Of a DNA stretch of 64,000 nucleotides, positions 44,683 to 51,331 are shown piece after piece. This DNA is from GCA-2683135 sp964507445 (GTDB taxonomy: Bacteria > Planctomycetota > GCA-002687715). The translations under genes were made by a program, and so were the position numbers. The stretch is taken from assembly GCA_964507445.1 (NCBI GenBank), contig CAZDQF010000003.1, positions 186,001 through 250,000 on the forward strand, read 5' to 3'. The stretch's first letter is position 1. The number at the start of each line of letters is the position of its first letter. A model generated the notes under the pieces. The model worked only from the letters and a program-made list of their open reading frames with translations. It ran no database searches and was not told the DNA's origin.

Positions 44683-44702
44683 GTCGAGCGACGAGGGCTT
44701 CT
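44665..44702. terminator. Strong hairpin spanning the DUF418 stop codon
   Basis: AGAAGCCCTCGTC (44665-44677) and GACGAGGGCTTCT (44690-44702) are 13-bp perfect arms with a 12-nt loop that contains the TGA stop codon. No long T-run follows; the symmetry would work in either direction. Confidence 0.65.
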
Positions 44703-44730
44703 GTGTGGCCTTGTCCCGCCATGGAGACGA

Positions 44731-44774
44731 GAGCGGGTGACCAGGCTCGAACTGGCGACATTCAGCTTGGGAAG
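44731..44774 (-). repeat. Third, diverged tRNA-Gly 3' half (old attachment site)
   Basis: The 44 bp match the 3' half of the tRNA-Gly gene at 57230-57302 from the anticodon loop to the discriminator region, except for the T-stem. There GTGGG/CCCAT is replaced by GCCAG/CTGGT, so every changed pair is compensated and the arm still folds. No 5' half is present. It probably marks the outer end of earlier insertion at the same tRNA. Confidence 0.75.
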
Positions 44775-44899
44775 GCCCGCGCCGTGTTGATGCTACGACT
44801 CCTGGAACACTCTGATTATGGGTGCTTTACGAGCGACGACAACCGTTCGCATCTGTGTATGTCCGACACCACATGTGATCAACCAAGGGCCGGTTTCGC

Positions 44900-44920
44900 G
44901 TGTAGATGCGTAATCTACAC
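44900..44920. repeat. Perfect 8-bp inverted repeat
   Basis: GTGTAGAT (44900-44907) and ATCTACAC (44913-44920) flank GCGTA. It stands alone in a non-coding, relatively AT-rich stretch and could be a protein-binding site; no function is shown. Confidence 0.45.
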
Positions 44921-45027
44921 ATCCCAAATGCCGCGCCCGCGCCCTGCTCGCCCGGCGAGGATCGCGCGCCGCGCGCGAGGAACGAGACCAGACCGGTTCC
45001 ACACCCACGGGTCAGGAGATCGACCGT

Positions 45028-45800
45028 CCCGAGGTAGAGGGAAGAGGAAAGAGGATAGAGGAAATCAGGGAGCCCTGGCGACACGAAACCCGAAGCTGCC
45101 GTAACGGAACGTCGGGCCGACCCAGTCGCGGTTGGCCGACCGGCAGTGCCTCGCTTCGTAGCTCCAGGAACCGCCGCGCACCACCCGCGAAGAGCCGACC
45201 GACACCACCGGGTCCGTCACCCCACCGCGACACCCCGAGTAGGCGTCGGAATCGTATCCGTCCTTACACCACTCCCGCACGTTCCCGATCATGTCATGAA
45301 ACCCCCACGGGTTCGGAGCCTTGCCGCCCACGTCGTGGGTCCGCCCGTCCGAGTTGTCGTCATACCAGGCGATGGCGTCCAGGTCCCCGTAGCGGGGTCC
45401 GGTGGTCCCGGCCCGACACGCGTACTCCCACTCCGCCTCCGTGGGCAGCCGCAGGCCGGTCGCTTCCAAGAACGGCTGGATGTCGTTCCACGACACCCGT
45501 TCCACCGGACGGCGGTCGCCGCTGAACCGCGACGGGCTTTTCCCCGTCACCCTCCTCCACTCCGCCTGCGTCACCTCGTAACGACCGAGGTAGAACGGCT
45601 TGCTGATGGTGACCTGGTGCTGGGGGCGTTCGTTGTCATGGGCCTCGCGATCCGAAGCCGGGGAACCCCGCATGTAGGTCCCCGCCGGCACCAGCAGCAT
45701 CTCGATCCCGGTGTTCTTGTCCCGCACCCGCCAGGGGAGGCCGCTCGCGCTGACGGCGCGGCGGGCCTTGCTGTCGGTGACGACCGAGGGGTCGGGATCC
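45028..45800. repeat. 773-bp direct repeat, copy 1
   Basis: It matches 47821-48593 base for base without net insertion or deletion (offset 2793). It covers the 3' flank and the C-terminal SUMF1 domain of the gene at 45065-46570. The outer parts appear identical and the differences sit in the middle (about 45225-45540). Confidence 0.9.
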
Positions 45801-46570
45801 TGGGCGAGCACTCCCGCCCAGGCGATCGCGGGGTGCTCAAGCTTCGGGAGTTCATCCGGCGCAAGTCCCAGTTCCCGGAGGCGCTTCAGGTGACGTCGGT
45901 ACGGGTCGTATGTCGAGAGCCCCTTCTGATACTCGCTGCGTACGCTCGAGAGCTTTGAAGCAGCCGTCATGACATCCCACTCCGTTGATACGCCCTCGAG
46001 GTCAGCGAGTTTGCCGATCAATCGTCCCCTCACTTGCTCCCACTCGGAGTTGTCGTACTTGTAGTTGAGGGTGTCGGCAAAGAGATCCTTGCCAGCCCGA
46101 ATCTTCGCCGTCGCAAGTCTTCGTCCGAGATAGGCAGTTCGTTCTGCCTCGGTCAGCATTCCGGTCTTCTCCCACTTCTTGAACAACCGACGGTTCGCCC
46201 GATACTCACTGAGCCCCTCGGTCATCAGCGCGTTGGCGAGATCCAGGCACAACTTCTCCGGGTGCCCGAGCATTGCCTTGGTGGCGTCAAACAGAAGTTC
46301 CTTGGTCGCTCCCTTGGCAAACCCTGCCGGACCGCCCAAGGCCACGTCGAGTGCGAAGCCCTCCATGTTCCCTGCGATGAACGCGTACACGCGAGCCACC
46401 GGGCGGTGAGCCATCTGCGCCTCGATCATCGAACGTGTCACCCAGTGATAGGTGATGCGGGCGTCCCGTGTCGCGAAGTACTTCTCGACGTCTTCGGGAG
46501 CAGGCTGCTGGCCGGAGACGGTTGCAACTGTGATCGAGAAGAAGGCGAGGAACAGGATGAGCGACTTCAT
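45065..46570 (-). CDS. Exported SUMF1 (FGE-sulfatase-type C-lectin fold) protein
   Basis: A 501-residue protein. The ATG at 46570 has an AGAGGA ribosome site and gives a signal peptide (MKSLILFLAFFSITVATVSG). Residues about 25-255 are an unrecognised helical region. Residues about 275-501 are a SUMF1/formylglycine-generating-enzyme-like domain: MLLVPAGTYMRGSP, FYLGRYEVTQAEWRRVTG, RLPTEAEWEYACRAG, NPWGFHDMIGNVREWCKDGY and the final RGGSWSYEARHCRSANR ... FGFRVARAP. The first catalytic cysteine of true FGEs (in GGSxxC) is tyrosine here, so oxidation of sulfatases is unlikely and the domain probably binds ligand. Its C-terminal part is repeated at 47858-48712. Its C-terminus resembles variable regions of diversity-generating retroelement targets. 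Confidence 0.85.
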   Translation of the reverse strand: MKSLILFLAFFSITVATVSGQQPAPEDVEKYFATRDARITYHWVTRSMIEAQMAHRPVARVYAFIAGNMEGFALDVALGGPAGFAKGATKELLFDATKAMLGHPEKLCLDLANALMTEGLSEYRANRRLFKKWEKTGMLTEAERTAYLGRRLATAKIRAGKDLFADTLNYKYDNSEWEQVRGRLIGKLADLEGVSTEWDVMTAASKLSSVRSEYQKGLSTYDPYRRHLKRLRELGLAPDELPKLEHPAIAWAGVLAQDPDPSVVTDSKARRAVSASGLPWRVRDKNTGIEMLLVPAGTYMRGSPASDREAHDNERPQHQVTISKPFYLGRYEVTQAEWRRVTGKSPSRFSGDRRPVERVSWNDIQPFLEATGLRLPTEAEWEYACRAGTTGPRYGDLDAIAWYDDNSDGRTHDVGGKAPNPWGFHDMIGNVREWCKDGYDSDAYSGCRGGVTDPVVSVGSSRVVRGGSWSYEARHCRSANRDWVGPTFRYGSFGFRVARAP

Positions 46571-46586
46571 GGCGATATCCTCTCTG

Positions 46587-46988
46587 TCAATCAATGACCC
46601 AGCCCGTCGACGTCTTCTTCAGTCGCAATTGTTCTGATTCGGGGCCGTCAGCAGTCTCGATCACGACGTGCGCGATGGCGACGTCGCTACCCTCGAAAGT
46701 GATCCGCTCAATTTCGATGGTCTTGAGGATCTCCCCGAGGCGGGCTTGCACGTCCGCGGAGGCTGTGTCGGGGACGAAGCCACGAAGCACTTGCCACGCC
46801 TCCGGGCTGAAGCACTGCTCGAGAGTCGAGATGTCTGCCGTCTTCAGCGAGTCAAAGGTCTCGACGACGGTGCCGTTTGGAGTCGCCGCCCACTCAGGTG
46901 GCTCGGCCTTGGCCTCTTCTGCATCTGCGCCGCAGGAGACGAAGGACAACGCCGCGATCGCAGCGAACAGAAGCGTATGGCATCGCAT
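46587..46988 (-). CDS. Small lipoprotein with NTF2-like/DUF4878-type domain
   Basis: A 133-residue protein. A lipoprotein signal (LLFAAIAALSFVSCGAD, cysteine 19) precedes a domain that looks like the NTF2-like DUF4878 fold: VETFDSLKTADISTLEQCFSPEA, then ITFEGSDVAIAHVVIETADG, and the ending LRLKKTSTGWVID typical of that fold. It lies 16 nt upstream of the SUMF1 gene and is probably co-transcribed. The function is unknown; such domains often accompany secreted or surface proteins. Confidence 0.6.
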   Translation of the reverse strand: MRCHTLLFAAIAALSFVSCGADAEEAKAEPPEWAATPNGTVVETFDSLKTADISTLEQCFSPEAWQVLRGFVPDTASADVQARLGEILKTIEIERITFEGSDVAIAHVVIETADGPESEQLRLKKTSTGWVID

Positions 46989-47279
46989 GACGGACTCCTC
47001 TGGAGCTTCCTCGACTTCGTTAGTCCAGTCAATTCCATCCAGCCCGTCAACACTCGCTGCCCCAGAATCAAGACGTCACCCAAAGAGTCTGTGGCTTGCA
47101 AGGGTCGCCGTTCGCGACGAATTCGGCTGCTGCGTGCTCCATCTCTGTCGTCCAGCGCCTCCTGCGCCCGCCCCGCCAACAACTGGGCCGCCGCCGAGTG
47201 CCAGTTCCACGCCCGCATCCGGGACCCCGTTTCGCACGCAGACCTGTCGTCCGCGACCCGGCAGGAACGGATACCCGAC
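46989..47279. other. Short gap with no supported gene
   Basis: It separates the divergent lipoprotein gene (46988) from the repeat-protein frame. The forward frame is open through it but has the composition of non-coding DNA. I see no clear promoter. Confidence 0.35.
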
Positions 47280-47897
47280 GTGGTGAAGGCGCGGAAGTTT
47301 GAAGTCGTGAACAAGGACGGGAAGCCCGTCGCCGCCATGGTCGCGACCGAGAACGGCGGCTTGGTGGCCGTCCGGAACAAGGCCGGGAAGGGCCGCGCCG
47401 TCAGCATGCTCGTGGGCGCGGACGGCGGCTCGGTGTACGTCCGCAACAAGGACGGGAAGCCCGTCATCGCCCTGGTCGCGTCCAAGTACGGCGGCATGGT
47501 GGCCGTCAACAACAAGGCCGGGAAGAACGTCGCCGGCATGACCGCGGACGAGGACGGCGGCACGGTGGCCGTCTGCAACAAGGCTGGGAAGCCCGTCGCC
47601 TTCATGGGCACGGGCGAGGATGGCAACGGCGGCAGTGTGCTGGTCGTGAACAAGGACGGGAAGCCCGCCGCCGGCATGAACGTGGACAAGGACGGCGGCG
47701 GCCTGGTGGGCGTCTTCAGCACGGCCGGGAAGCCCGTCGCCCGCATGGCCGCGGACGAGGACGGCAACGGCGCGGTGGACGTCTTCAACAAGGACGATGA
47801 GACCGTCGCCAGCATGGCCGCCCGAGGTAGAGGGAAGAGGAAAGAGGATAGAGGAAATCAGGGAGCCCTGGCGACACGAAACCCGAAGCTGCCGTAA
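47280..47897 (+). CDS. Beta-helix-like repeat protein, possibly 5'-truncated
   Basis: The product (about 205 residues from a GTG at 47280) is almost entirely eight 22-24 residue repeats of the pattern V-x-N-K-(D/A)-G-K-P-V-A-x-M-x-x-x-E-D-G-G-x-V-x (for example VVNKDGKPAAGMNVDKDGG). This implies a stacked beta structure. Relatives usually have a signal peptide ahead of the first repeat. Here the upstream frame has none, so the gene may have lost its start; the start given is weak. The last 20-odd residues (RGKRKEDRGNQG ... NPKLP) are encoded by the end of the 773-bp repeat, antisense to the SUMF1 gene, showing that the repeat boundary cut into this gene. Confidence 0.45.
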   Translation: MVKARKFEVVNKDGKPVAAMVATENGGLVAVRNKAGKGRAVSMLVGADGGSVYVRNKDGKPVIALVASKYGGMVAVNNKAGKNVAGMTADEDGGTVAVCNKAGKPVAFMGTGEDGNGGSVLVVNKDGKPAAGMNVDKDGGGLVGVFSTAGKPVARMAADEDGNGAVDVFNKDDETVASMAARGRGKRKEDRGNQGALATRNPKLP

Positions 47898-48593
47898 CGG
47901 AACGTCGGGCCGACCCAGTCGCGGTTGGCCGACCGGCAGTGCCTCGCTTCGTAGCTCCAGGAACCGCCGCGCACCACCCGCGAAGAGCCGACCGACACCA
48001 CCGGGTCCGTCACCCCGCCGCGGCACCCCGAGTAGGCGTCGGAATCGTATCCGTCCTTACACCACTCCCACACATTCCCGAGCATGTCATGAAACCCCCA
48101 CGGGTTGGGAGCCTTGCCGCCGACGTCGTGGGTCCGCCTGTCCGAGTTGCCGTCATGCCAGGCGATGGCGTCCAGGTTCCCGTAGCGCGGCCCGGTGGTC
48201 CCGGCGCGGCAGGCGTACTCCCACTCACCCTCCGTGGGCAGACGTAAGCCGGTCTGCTTCAGGTACGGCTGAATGTCATCCCACGACACCTGCTCCACCG
48301 GACGGCGGTCGCCCTTGAAGTGCGACGGGCTTTTCCCCGTCACCCTCCTCCACTCCGCCTGCGTCACCTCGTAACGACCGAGGTAGAACGGCTTGCTGAT
48401 GGTGACCTGGTGCTGGGGGCGTTCGTTGTCATGGGCCTCGCGATCCGAAGCCGGGGAACCCCGCATGTAGGTCCCCGCCGGCACCAGCAGCATCTCGATC
48501 CCGGTGTTCTTGTCCCGCACCCGCCAGGGGAGGCCGCTCGCGCTGACGGCGCGGCGGGCCTTGCTGTCGGTGACGACCGAGGGGTCGGGATCC
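47821..48593. repeat. 773-bp direct repeat, copy 2
   Basis: Second copy of the repeat at 45028-45800, covering the C-terminal domain and 3' flank of the SUMF1 gene at 47858-48712. Its left end starts in the frame of the repeat-protein gene. Confidence 0.9.
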
Positions 48594-48712
48594 GACTCGA
48601 GGACCTCGGCCCAGCCCGGCCCGTCACCACAAGAAACCAGCAGCACCGCCATCGCGGCCCACAACAAGGCGACGGGGCGGCGTAGGGGCGAAACCGTGAG
48701 TCGGCGGGACAT
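47858..48712 (-). CDS. SUMF1-domain lipoprotein
   Basis: A 284-residue protein from an ATG at 48712 with a GGAG site. The N-terminus is a lipoprotein signal (VALLWAAMAVLLVSCGDG). The rest is a SUMF1 domain nearly the same as that of the gene at 45065-46570, without that protein's 230-residue helical region. The N-terminal and C-terminal thirds of the domain are identical in the two proteins; substitutions such as WNDIQPFLEATG to WDDIQPYLKQTG lie between. The FGE cysteine is tyrosine (GGSWSY). The last 40 bp overlap the convergent repeat-protein frame. A ligand-binding surface lipoprotein is the likeliest role. Confidence 0.82.
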   Translation of the reverse strand: MSRRLTVSPLRRPVALLWAAMAVLLVSCGDGPGWAEVLESDPDPSVVTDSKARRAVSASGLPWRVRDKNTGIEMLLVPAGTYMRGSPASDREAHDNERPQHQVTISKPFYLGRYEVTQAEWRRVTGKSPSHFKGDRRPVEQVSWDDIQPYLKQTGLRLPTEGEWEYACRAGTTGPRYGNLDAIAWHDGNSDRRTHDVGGKAPNPWGFHDMLGNVWEWCKDGYDSDAYSGCRGGVTDPVVSVGSSRVVRGGSWSYEARHCRSANRDWVGPTFRYGSFGFRVARAP

Positions 48713-48781
48713 GAAGCTCTCCTTGCCGCCGGGGGCGGAGTCTTTGGCGACCCCGGATTCGATCACGGCCGCCCGCACGCC

Positions 48782-48810
48782 GCAACATATACGCAACATA
48801 TACGCAACAT
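48782..48810. repeat. 11-bp tandem repeat, about 2.6 copies
   Basis: GCAACATATAC is repeated at 48782 and 48793 and begun again at 48804. It lies 70-100 bp upstream of the SUMF1 lipoprotein start, with a period close to one DNA turn. Confidence 0.6.
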
Positions 48811-48880
48811 CCCGTGGTCTCGTGGTGGCGTGCGGTGTCGAGACTTGGCGACCGAGGGGCGAGTGGCCCGAAACGAAGAA

Positions 48881-48917
48881 CCGCGCCAAACCAGAGTCTT
48901 GTCGTGGTTTGGCGCGG
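48881..48917. repeat. 13-bp perfect inverted repeat beside attL
   Basis: CCGCGCCAAACCA (48881-48893) and TGGTTTGGCGCGG (48905-48917) flank 11 bases, ending 19 bp before attL. It could be a terminator or an accessory recombination site. Confidence 0.6.
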
Positions 48918-48935
48918 CCTGTCGTGGTCTGTCTC

Positions 48936-48981
48936 AAGAGCGGGTGATGGGGCTCGAACCCACGACATTCAGCTTGGGAAG
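48936..48981. repeat. attL: 46-bp copy of the tRNA-Gly 3' half
   Basis: Identical to 57227-57272. It starts 3 bp beyond the tRNA 3' end and extends to the anticodon loop, after which the sequences differ. No 5' half is present, so this is not a functional tRNA. Confidence 0.9.
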
Positions 48982-49197
48982 AGAGAGTCGGTTCCGACAC
49001 GACCCGACGTGTGATGTTGTCTGACAGCATGTTACGCGAGCCTTGCGCCTCGTGCAAACGCGACAAACCGCGCACGCCAGGCAAGCACTTACAGTCAGCG
49101 CACGCCCGCCGCGCCGGTATGTACCGAGTCGTGCATACACCACTGCGCACCTTTGCACCGACTGCGTTTCTGACAATGAGCTCGGAGGACCGAACTC

Positions 49198-49545
49198 ATG
49201 ACTCGCGACGAACTCACGCAAGGGCAACCGCTCACCACCGCGCAGGCCGCACGCCTCGTCCCTGGAACCGGACGACGTGGGCACGTCTCCCCGGCAACCA
49301 TTGGGCGTTGGATGACGAAAGGCCAAGGTGGCGTGCTTCTGGACTCCGCCCGATTCGGTGGCCGCCGATGGACGACTGTCGAGGCTCTTGATTCGTTCCT
49401 GGCGGGCATCAACCAGGCCAGCGGCGGCAGTATTGCCAATGGGCATGGTGGCTCTGAAATCCCGCACCGAATGCACTCTCGGGAGCGCATCGCAAGAACC
49501 AAGGCCGATGCTCGACAAGCCGTCGGGCTCAAGGACAAGGAGTAA
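49198..49545 (+). CDS. DUF1580 helix-turn-helix protein, excisionase-like
   Basis: A 115-residue protein preceded by a CGGAGGA ribosome site. Residues about 12-70 match DUF1580 and MerR-like excisionase folds: LTTAQAARLVPGTGRRGHVSPATIGRWMTKG, then a wing with LDSARFGGRRWTTVEALDSFL. DUF1580 proteins are found mostly in planctomycetes, often in mobile elements. Position next to attL and first in the rightward operon suggests a recombination directionality factor or a regulator. Confidence 0.75.
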   Translation: MTRDELTQGQPLTTAQAARLVPGTGRRGHVSPATIGRWMTKGQGGVLLDSARFGGRRWTTVEALDSFLAGINQASGGSIANGHGGSEIPHRMHSRERIARTKADARQAVGLKDKE

Positions 49546-49551
49546 CCCATC

Positions 49552-50280
49552 ATGTCTGAACTGACGCCTAACCCCATCGTCCTGGACCGAAGCGGCATCG
49601 ACATCGTGGCGCATCTCAACGACGCCGAACGGGAAGCTGCTGGTGACCTCGCGAAGACGCTGGAGGCTAGCCTAAGAGCCGTCGTGGCCGAGCTGGAGCC
49701 GCGGGTCCTCGCCGTGAGAGGGAATCAGGACCTATCGGCCTCCGGAAAGCGCTCGCGGGCCGTTGCGCTCGCGCAGGAAGCCCGCAAAGAAGTTCGAGCG
49801 GCGCTGACAACCGCAACGGAGGGAACTTCGCGAGCCAAGAAGGCATCCGAGGCCAAGATCCCTACGAGCCCGGCCGAGCTGAAGCCGGACACGAAGCCCG
49901 AGGTCCTGACGTGGCGCGAGCTGCGGGCTGGTCCCATCCGCGATCACCTCGACGGTCTCGACCAACTCGAGCGAGGCCCGGCGGTAGAAGAGGTCTTGCG
50001 GGCTTCTCCAGAGGCGCAGGCGCTCGAATGGCTTCGTGCCGTCGTCAACGCACCCGTCCCGATCAAGGGACTTGACCTCGACGCACTGACCGATGTCTTC
50101 ACGCAGCGCCTCTACGCTGAAGCGTGGAGCTTCCTCGCAGTCATCGACGCCGTGACTGTCACTTTTCGAGCGTCGGCCGAGGACGTTCTCGCTCGTGTCG
50201 CATCCCTCACCGGCACGAATCACGTCACGCTCAAGGCCGAAGACGCCGACCGTGAGCTGACCCGCCAAGCACAAGCATGA
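49552..50280 (+). CDS. Hypothetical element protein
   Basis: A 242-residue acidic, mostly helical protein that I do not recognise. Residues 20-110 are Ala/Glu/Arg/Lys-rich and may form a coiled coil; there are no cysteines, membrane helices or nuclease motifs. It starts 6 nt after the DUF1580 stop and so is co-transcribed. A phage scaffold-like or accessory replication role would fit, but nothing in the sequence shows it. Confidence 0.6.
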   Translation: MSELTPNPIVLDRSGIDIVAHLNDAEREAAGDLAKTLEASLRAVVAELEPRVLAVRGNQDLSASGKRSRAVALAQEARKEVRAALTTATEGTSRAKKASEAKIPTSPAELKPDTKPEVLTWRELRAGPIRDHLDGLDQLERGPAVEEVLRASPEAQALEWLRAVVNAPVPIKGLDLDALTDVFTQRLYAEAWSFLAVIDAVTVTFRASAEDVLARVASLTGTNHVTLKAEDADRELTRQAQA

Positions 50281-50361
50281 GACCGTTCGCCGCGAGAGAC
50301 CGGCGCGATGGCGCGCCGCCGGAGCGTGCATGTTGCTTCTCTCTGGGAGAGATGACAGACC

Positions 50362-50616
50362 ATGAGGACCAACGACACCATCACCGAAGAACAGGCCGCC
50401 GACCTACTGACGTTGGCCAATGAAGGGTATGGGCTGGCGACATGCTGCGAGGATCTTGGACTCGACCTTGAGACTGTGCGTTCTCACCTGGATAACGACG
50501 CGGGACTCCGGCTCGCGACTCGCTTGGAGCTCGCTGCCCTAAGGGCCGAAGTCTTGGCACTCGGCAAAGCGCTGGCAAGGAGAGGCATCCGCGTTCGGCT
50601 GGAGCGAGTTCGATAG
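50362..50616 (+). CDS. Small hypothetical protein, possible HTH
   Basis: An 84-residue protein. The segment EEQAADLLTLANEGYGLATCCEDLGLDLETVRSHL reads like a helix-turn-helix of the terminase-small-subunit or resolvase type, with a basic C-terminus (RRGIRVRLERVR). Its stop is directly followed by the next gene's ATG, showing coupling. DNA binding is likely but the role is unknown. Confidence 0.55.
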   Translation: MRTNDTITEEQAADLLTLANEGYGLATCCEDLGLDLETVRSHLDNDAGLRLATRLELAALRAEVLALGKALARRGIRVRLERVR

Positions 50617-50925
50617 ATGGTCGAGCGCGTGCGGATCACCGAGACAAAGCGCGGAAACGGGGTCAAACGAGACCCCGCCGGTCGCTTTCTACTTGGCACT
50701 GCGCCAGGCCCAGGTCGGCCAGCGGGCGTTCTGGAGCACCGCACTGCCCTAATCGGCGCCGTCACGCCTGAAGACACAGTCAAGGTCATGCGCGTGATCC
50801 TGCGTGAAGCCCTGAAGGGCCGCGCATGGGCGTGCTCCCTTTTCCTGGATCGAATCCTCGGCCGGATGCCCGTCTCGTCCGAGGCCGTTGATGAGACGCC
50901 GGACCCGGATGAGTCCTTCTTGTGA
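50617..50925 (+). CDS. DUF5681-like phage protein
   Basis: A 102-residue protein. The N-terminus KRDPAGRFLLGTAPGPGRPAG matches the start of DUF5681 proteins (F-x-x-G-x-S-G-N-P-G-G-R-P-x-G), a family found in phages and prophages near small terminases. The middle (TVKVMRVILREALKG) is helical. It may act with the HTH gene upstream in DNA packaging or replication control; the role is unproven. Confidence 0.55.
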   Translation: MVERVRITETKRGNGVKRDPAGRFLLGTAPGPGRPAGVLEHRTALIGAVTPEDTVKVMRVILREALKGRAWACSLFLDRILGRMPVSSEAVDETPDPDESFL

Positions 50926-50951
50926 TCCGTCCGATGCAACGAACCGAACTC

Positions 50952-50972
50952 CCTTCCCTCGATCAGGGAAGG
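50952..50972 (+). terminator. Hairpin after the DUF5681-like gene
   Basis: CCTTCCCT (50952-50959) and AGGGAAGG (50965-50972) form an 8-bp perfect stem with the loop CGATC, 26 nt after the stop at 50925. No T-run follows. Confidence 0.45.
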
Positions 50973-50990
50973 TGGTGCGCACCGCTTGAT

Positions 50991-51138
50991 CGGCGGTGCT
51001 TCACGTCGGGGAATCTGATTCCTCGTCGTTTTGGTTTGCCCCACGTCACGACCCCGCCCCCACGCGCCGGCCCGGGCCAATTTTAACCGGGGGCCCAACC
51101 CACCGAAGCAACCCGGGCCCCCCAGCCCNNNNNNNNNN
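50991..51138. other. Assembly gap (10 N at 51129-51138) with an error-rich left flank
   Basis: Sequence before the gap (from 50991, CGGCGGTGCTTCACGT) repeats the start of the sequence after it (from 51139, same 16 bases) but with growing errors up to the Ns. The left flank is probably a low-quality reading of the right flank, with one true copy in the genome. Confidence 0.75.
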
Positions 51139-51197
51139 CGGCGGTGCTTCACGTGGGGTAATCTGTTTCCTGGTGGTTTGGTTTTGCCCCAGGTAAG

Positions 51198-51224
51198 GAC
51201 CCGGCCGCTGGGCGCGGCCGGGTC
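51198..51224. terminator. GC-rich 11-bp hairpin with T tract
   Basis: GACCCGGCCGC (51198-51208) and GCGGCCGGGTC (51214-51224) form a perfect stem with loop TGGGC, followed by ACTTTTCT. It resembles an intrinsic terminator and may be the reason sequencing failed at the adjacent gap. Confidence 0.6.
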
Positions 51225-51331
51225 ACTTTTCTCAGCGGGGCCGAAACGTCGAGATGCAAGCGTGACCCCGATGCGCCCGAGAGACATGGACGTGAAACCA
51301 GCAACCAGAACGATAAGAAGAGGAACAGATC

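Larger units (their letters stand above)
44683..45064. other. Non-coding stretch at the left edge of the accessory region
   Basis: It holds the end of the hairpin above, the tRNA-Gly 3' remnant (44731-44774), an inverted repeat (44900-44920) and the start of the 773-bp direct repeat (45028). I see no supported gene in it. Confidence 0.6.
44731..48935. mobile_element. Putative older element remnant between two tRNA-Gly 3' halves
   Basis: The segment is bounded by the diverged tRNA-Gly 3' half (44731) and by attL of the 8.3 kb element (48936). It contains only the two SUMF1 genes, a small lipoprotein and a repeat protein, with no integrase. The bounding repeats are seen directly; that it was once a mobile unit is inference. 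Confidence 0.45.
48713..49197. other. Non-coding junction around attL
   Basis: It contains the promoter region of the SUMF1 lipoprotein with an 11-bp tandem repeat, a 13-bp inverted repeat, attL and the leader of the first element gene. No gene is supported here. Confidence 0.6.
50926..51331. other. Non-coding stretch with hairpins and the assembly gap
   Basis: It contains two hairpins (50952-50972, 51198-51224), the 10-N gap and probably the promoter of the replication gene. No gene is supported. Confidence 0.6.

Noticed and set aside
44703..45104. A rightward 133-codon frame across the accessory edge
   Set aside because: It crosses the tRNA remnant and the direct repeat and has no ribosome site or recognisable domain.
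46668..47279. Extending the repeat protein to 46668
   Set aside because: The extension is antisense to the small lipoprotein gene and has no repeat or signal sequence.
45065..48712. Calling the SUMF1 proteins formylglycine-generating enzymes
   Set aside because: The first catalytic cysteine is tyrosine in both, and no sulfatase is encoded nearby.
48936..48981. A second tRNA-Gly gene
   Set aside because: Only the 3' half is present; it is an attachment-site copy.
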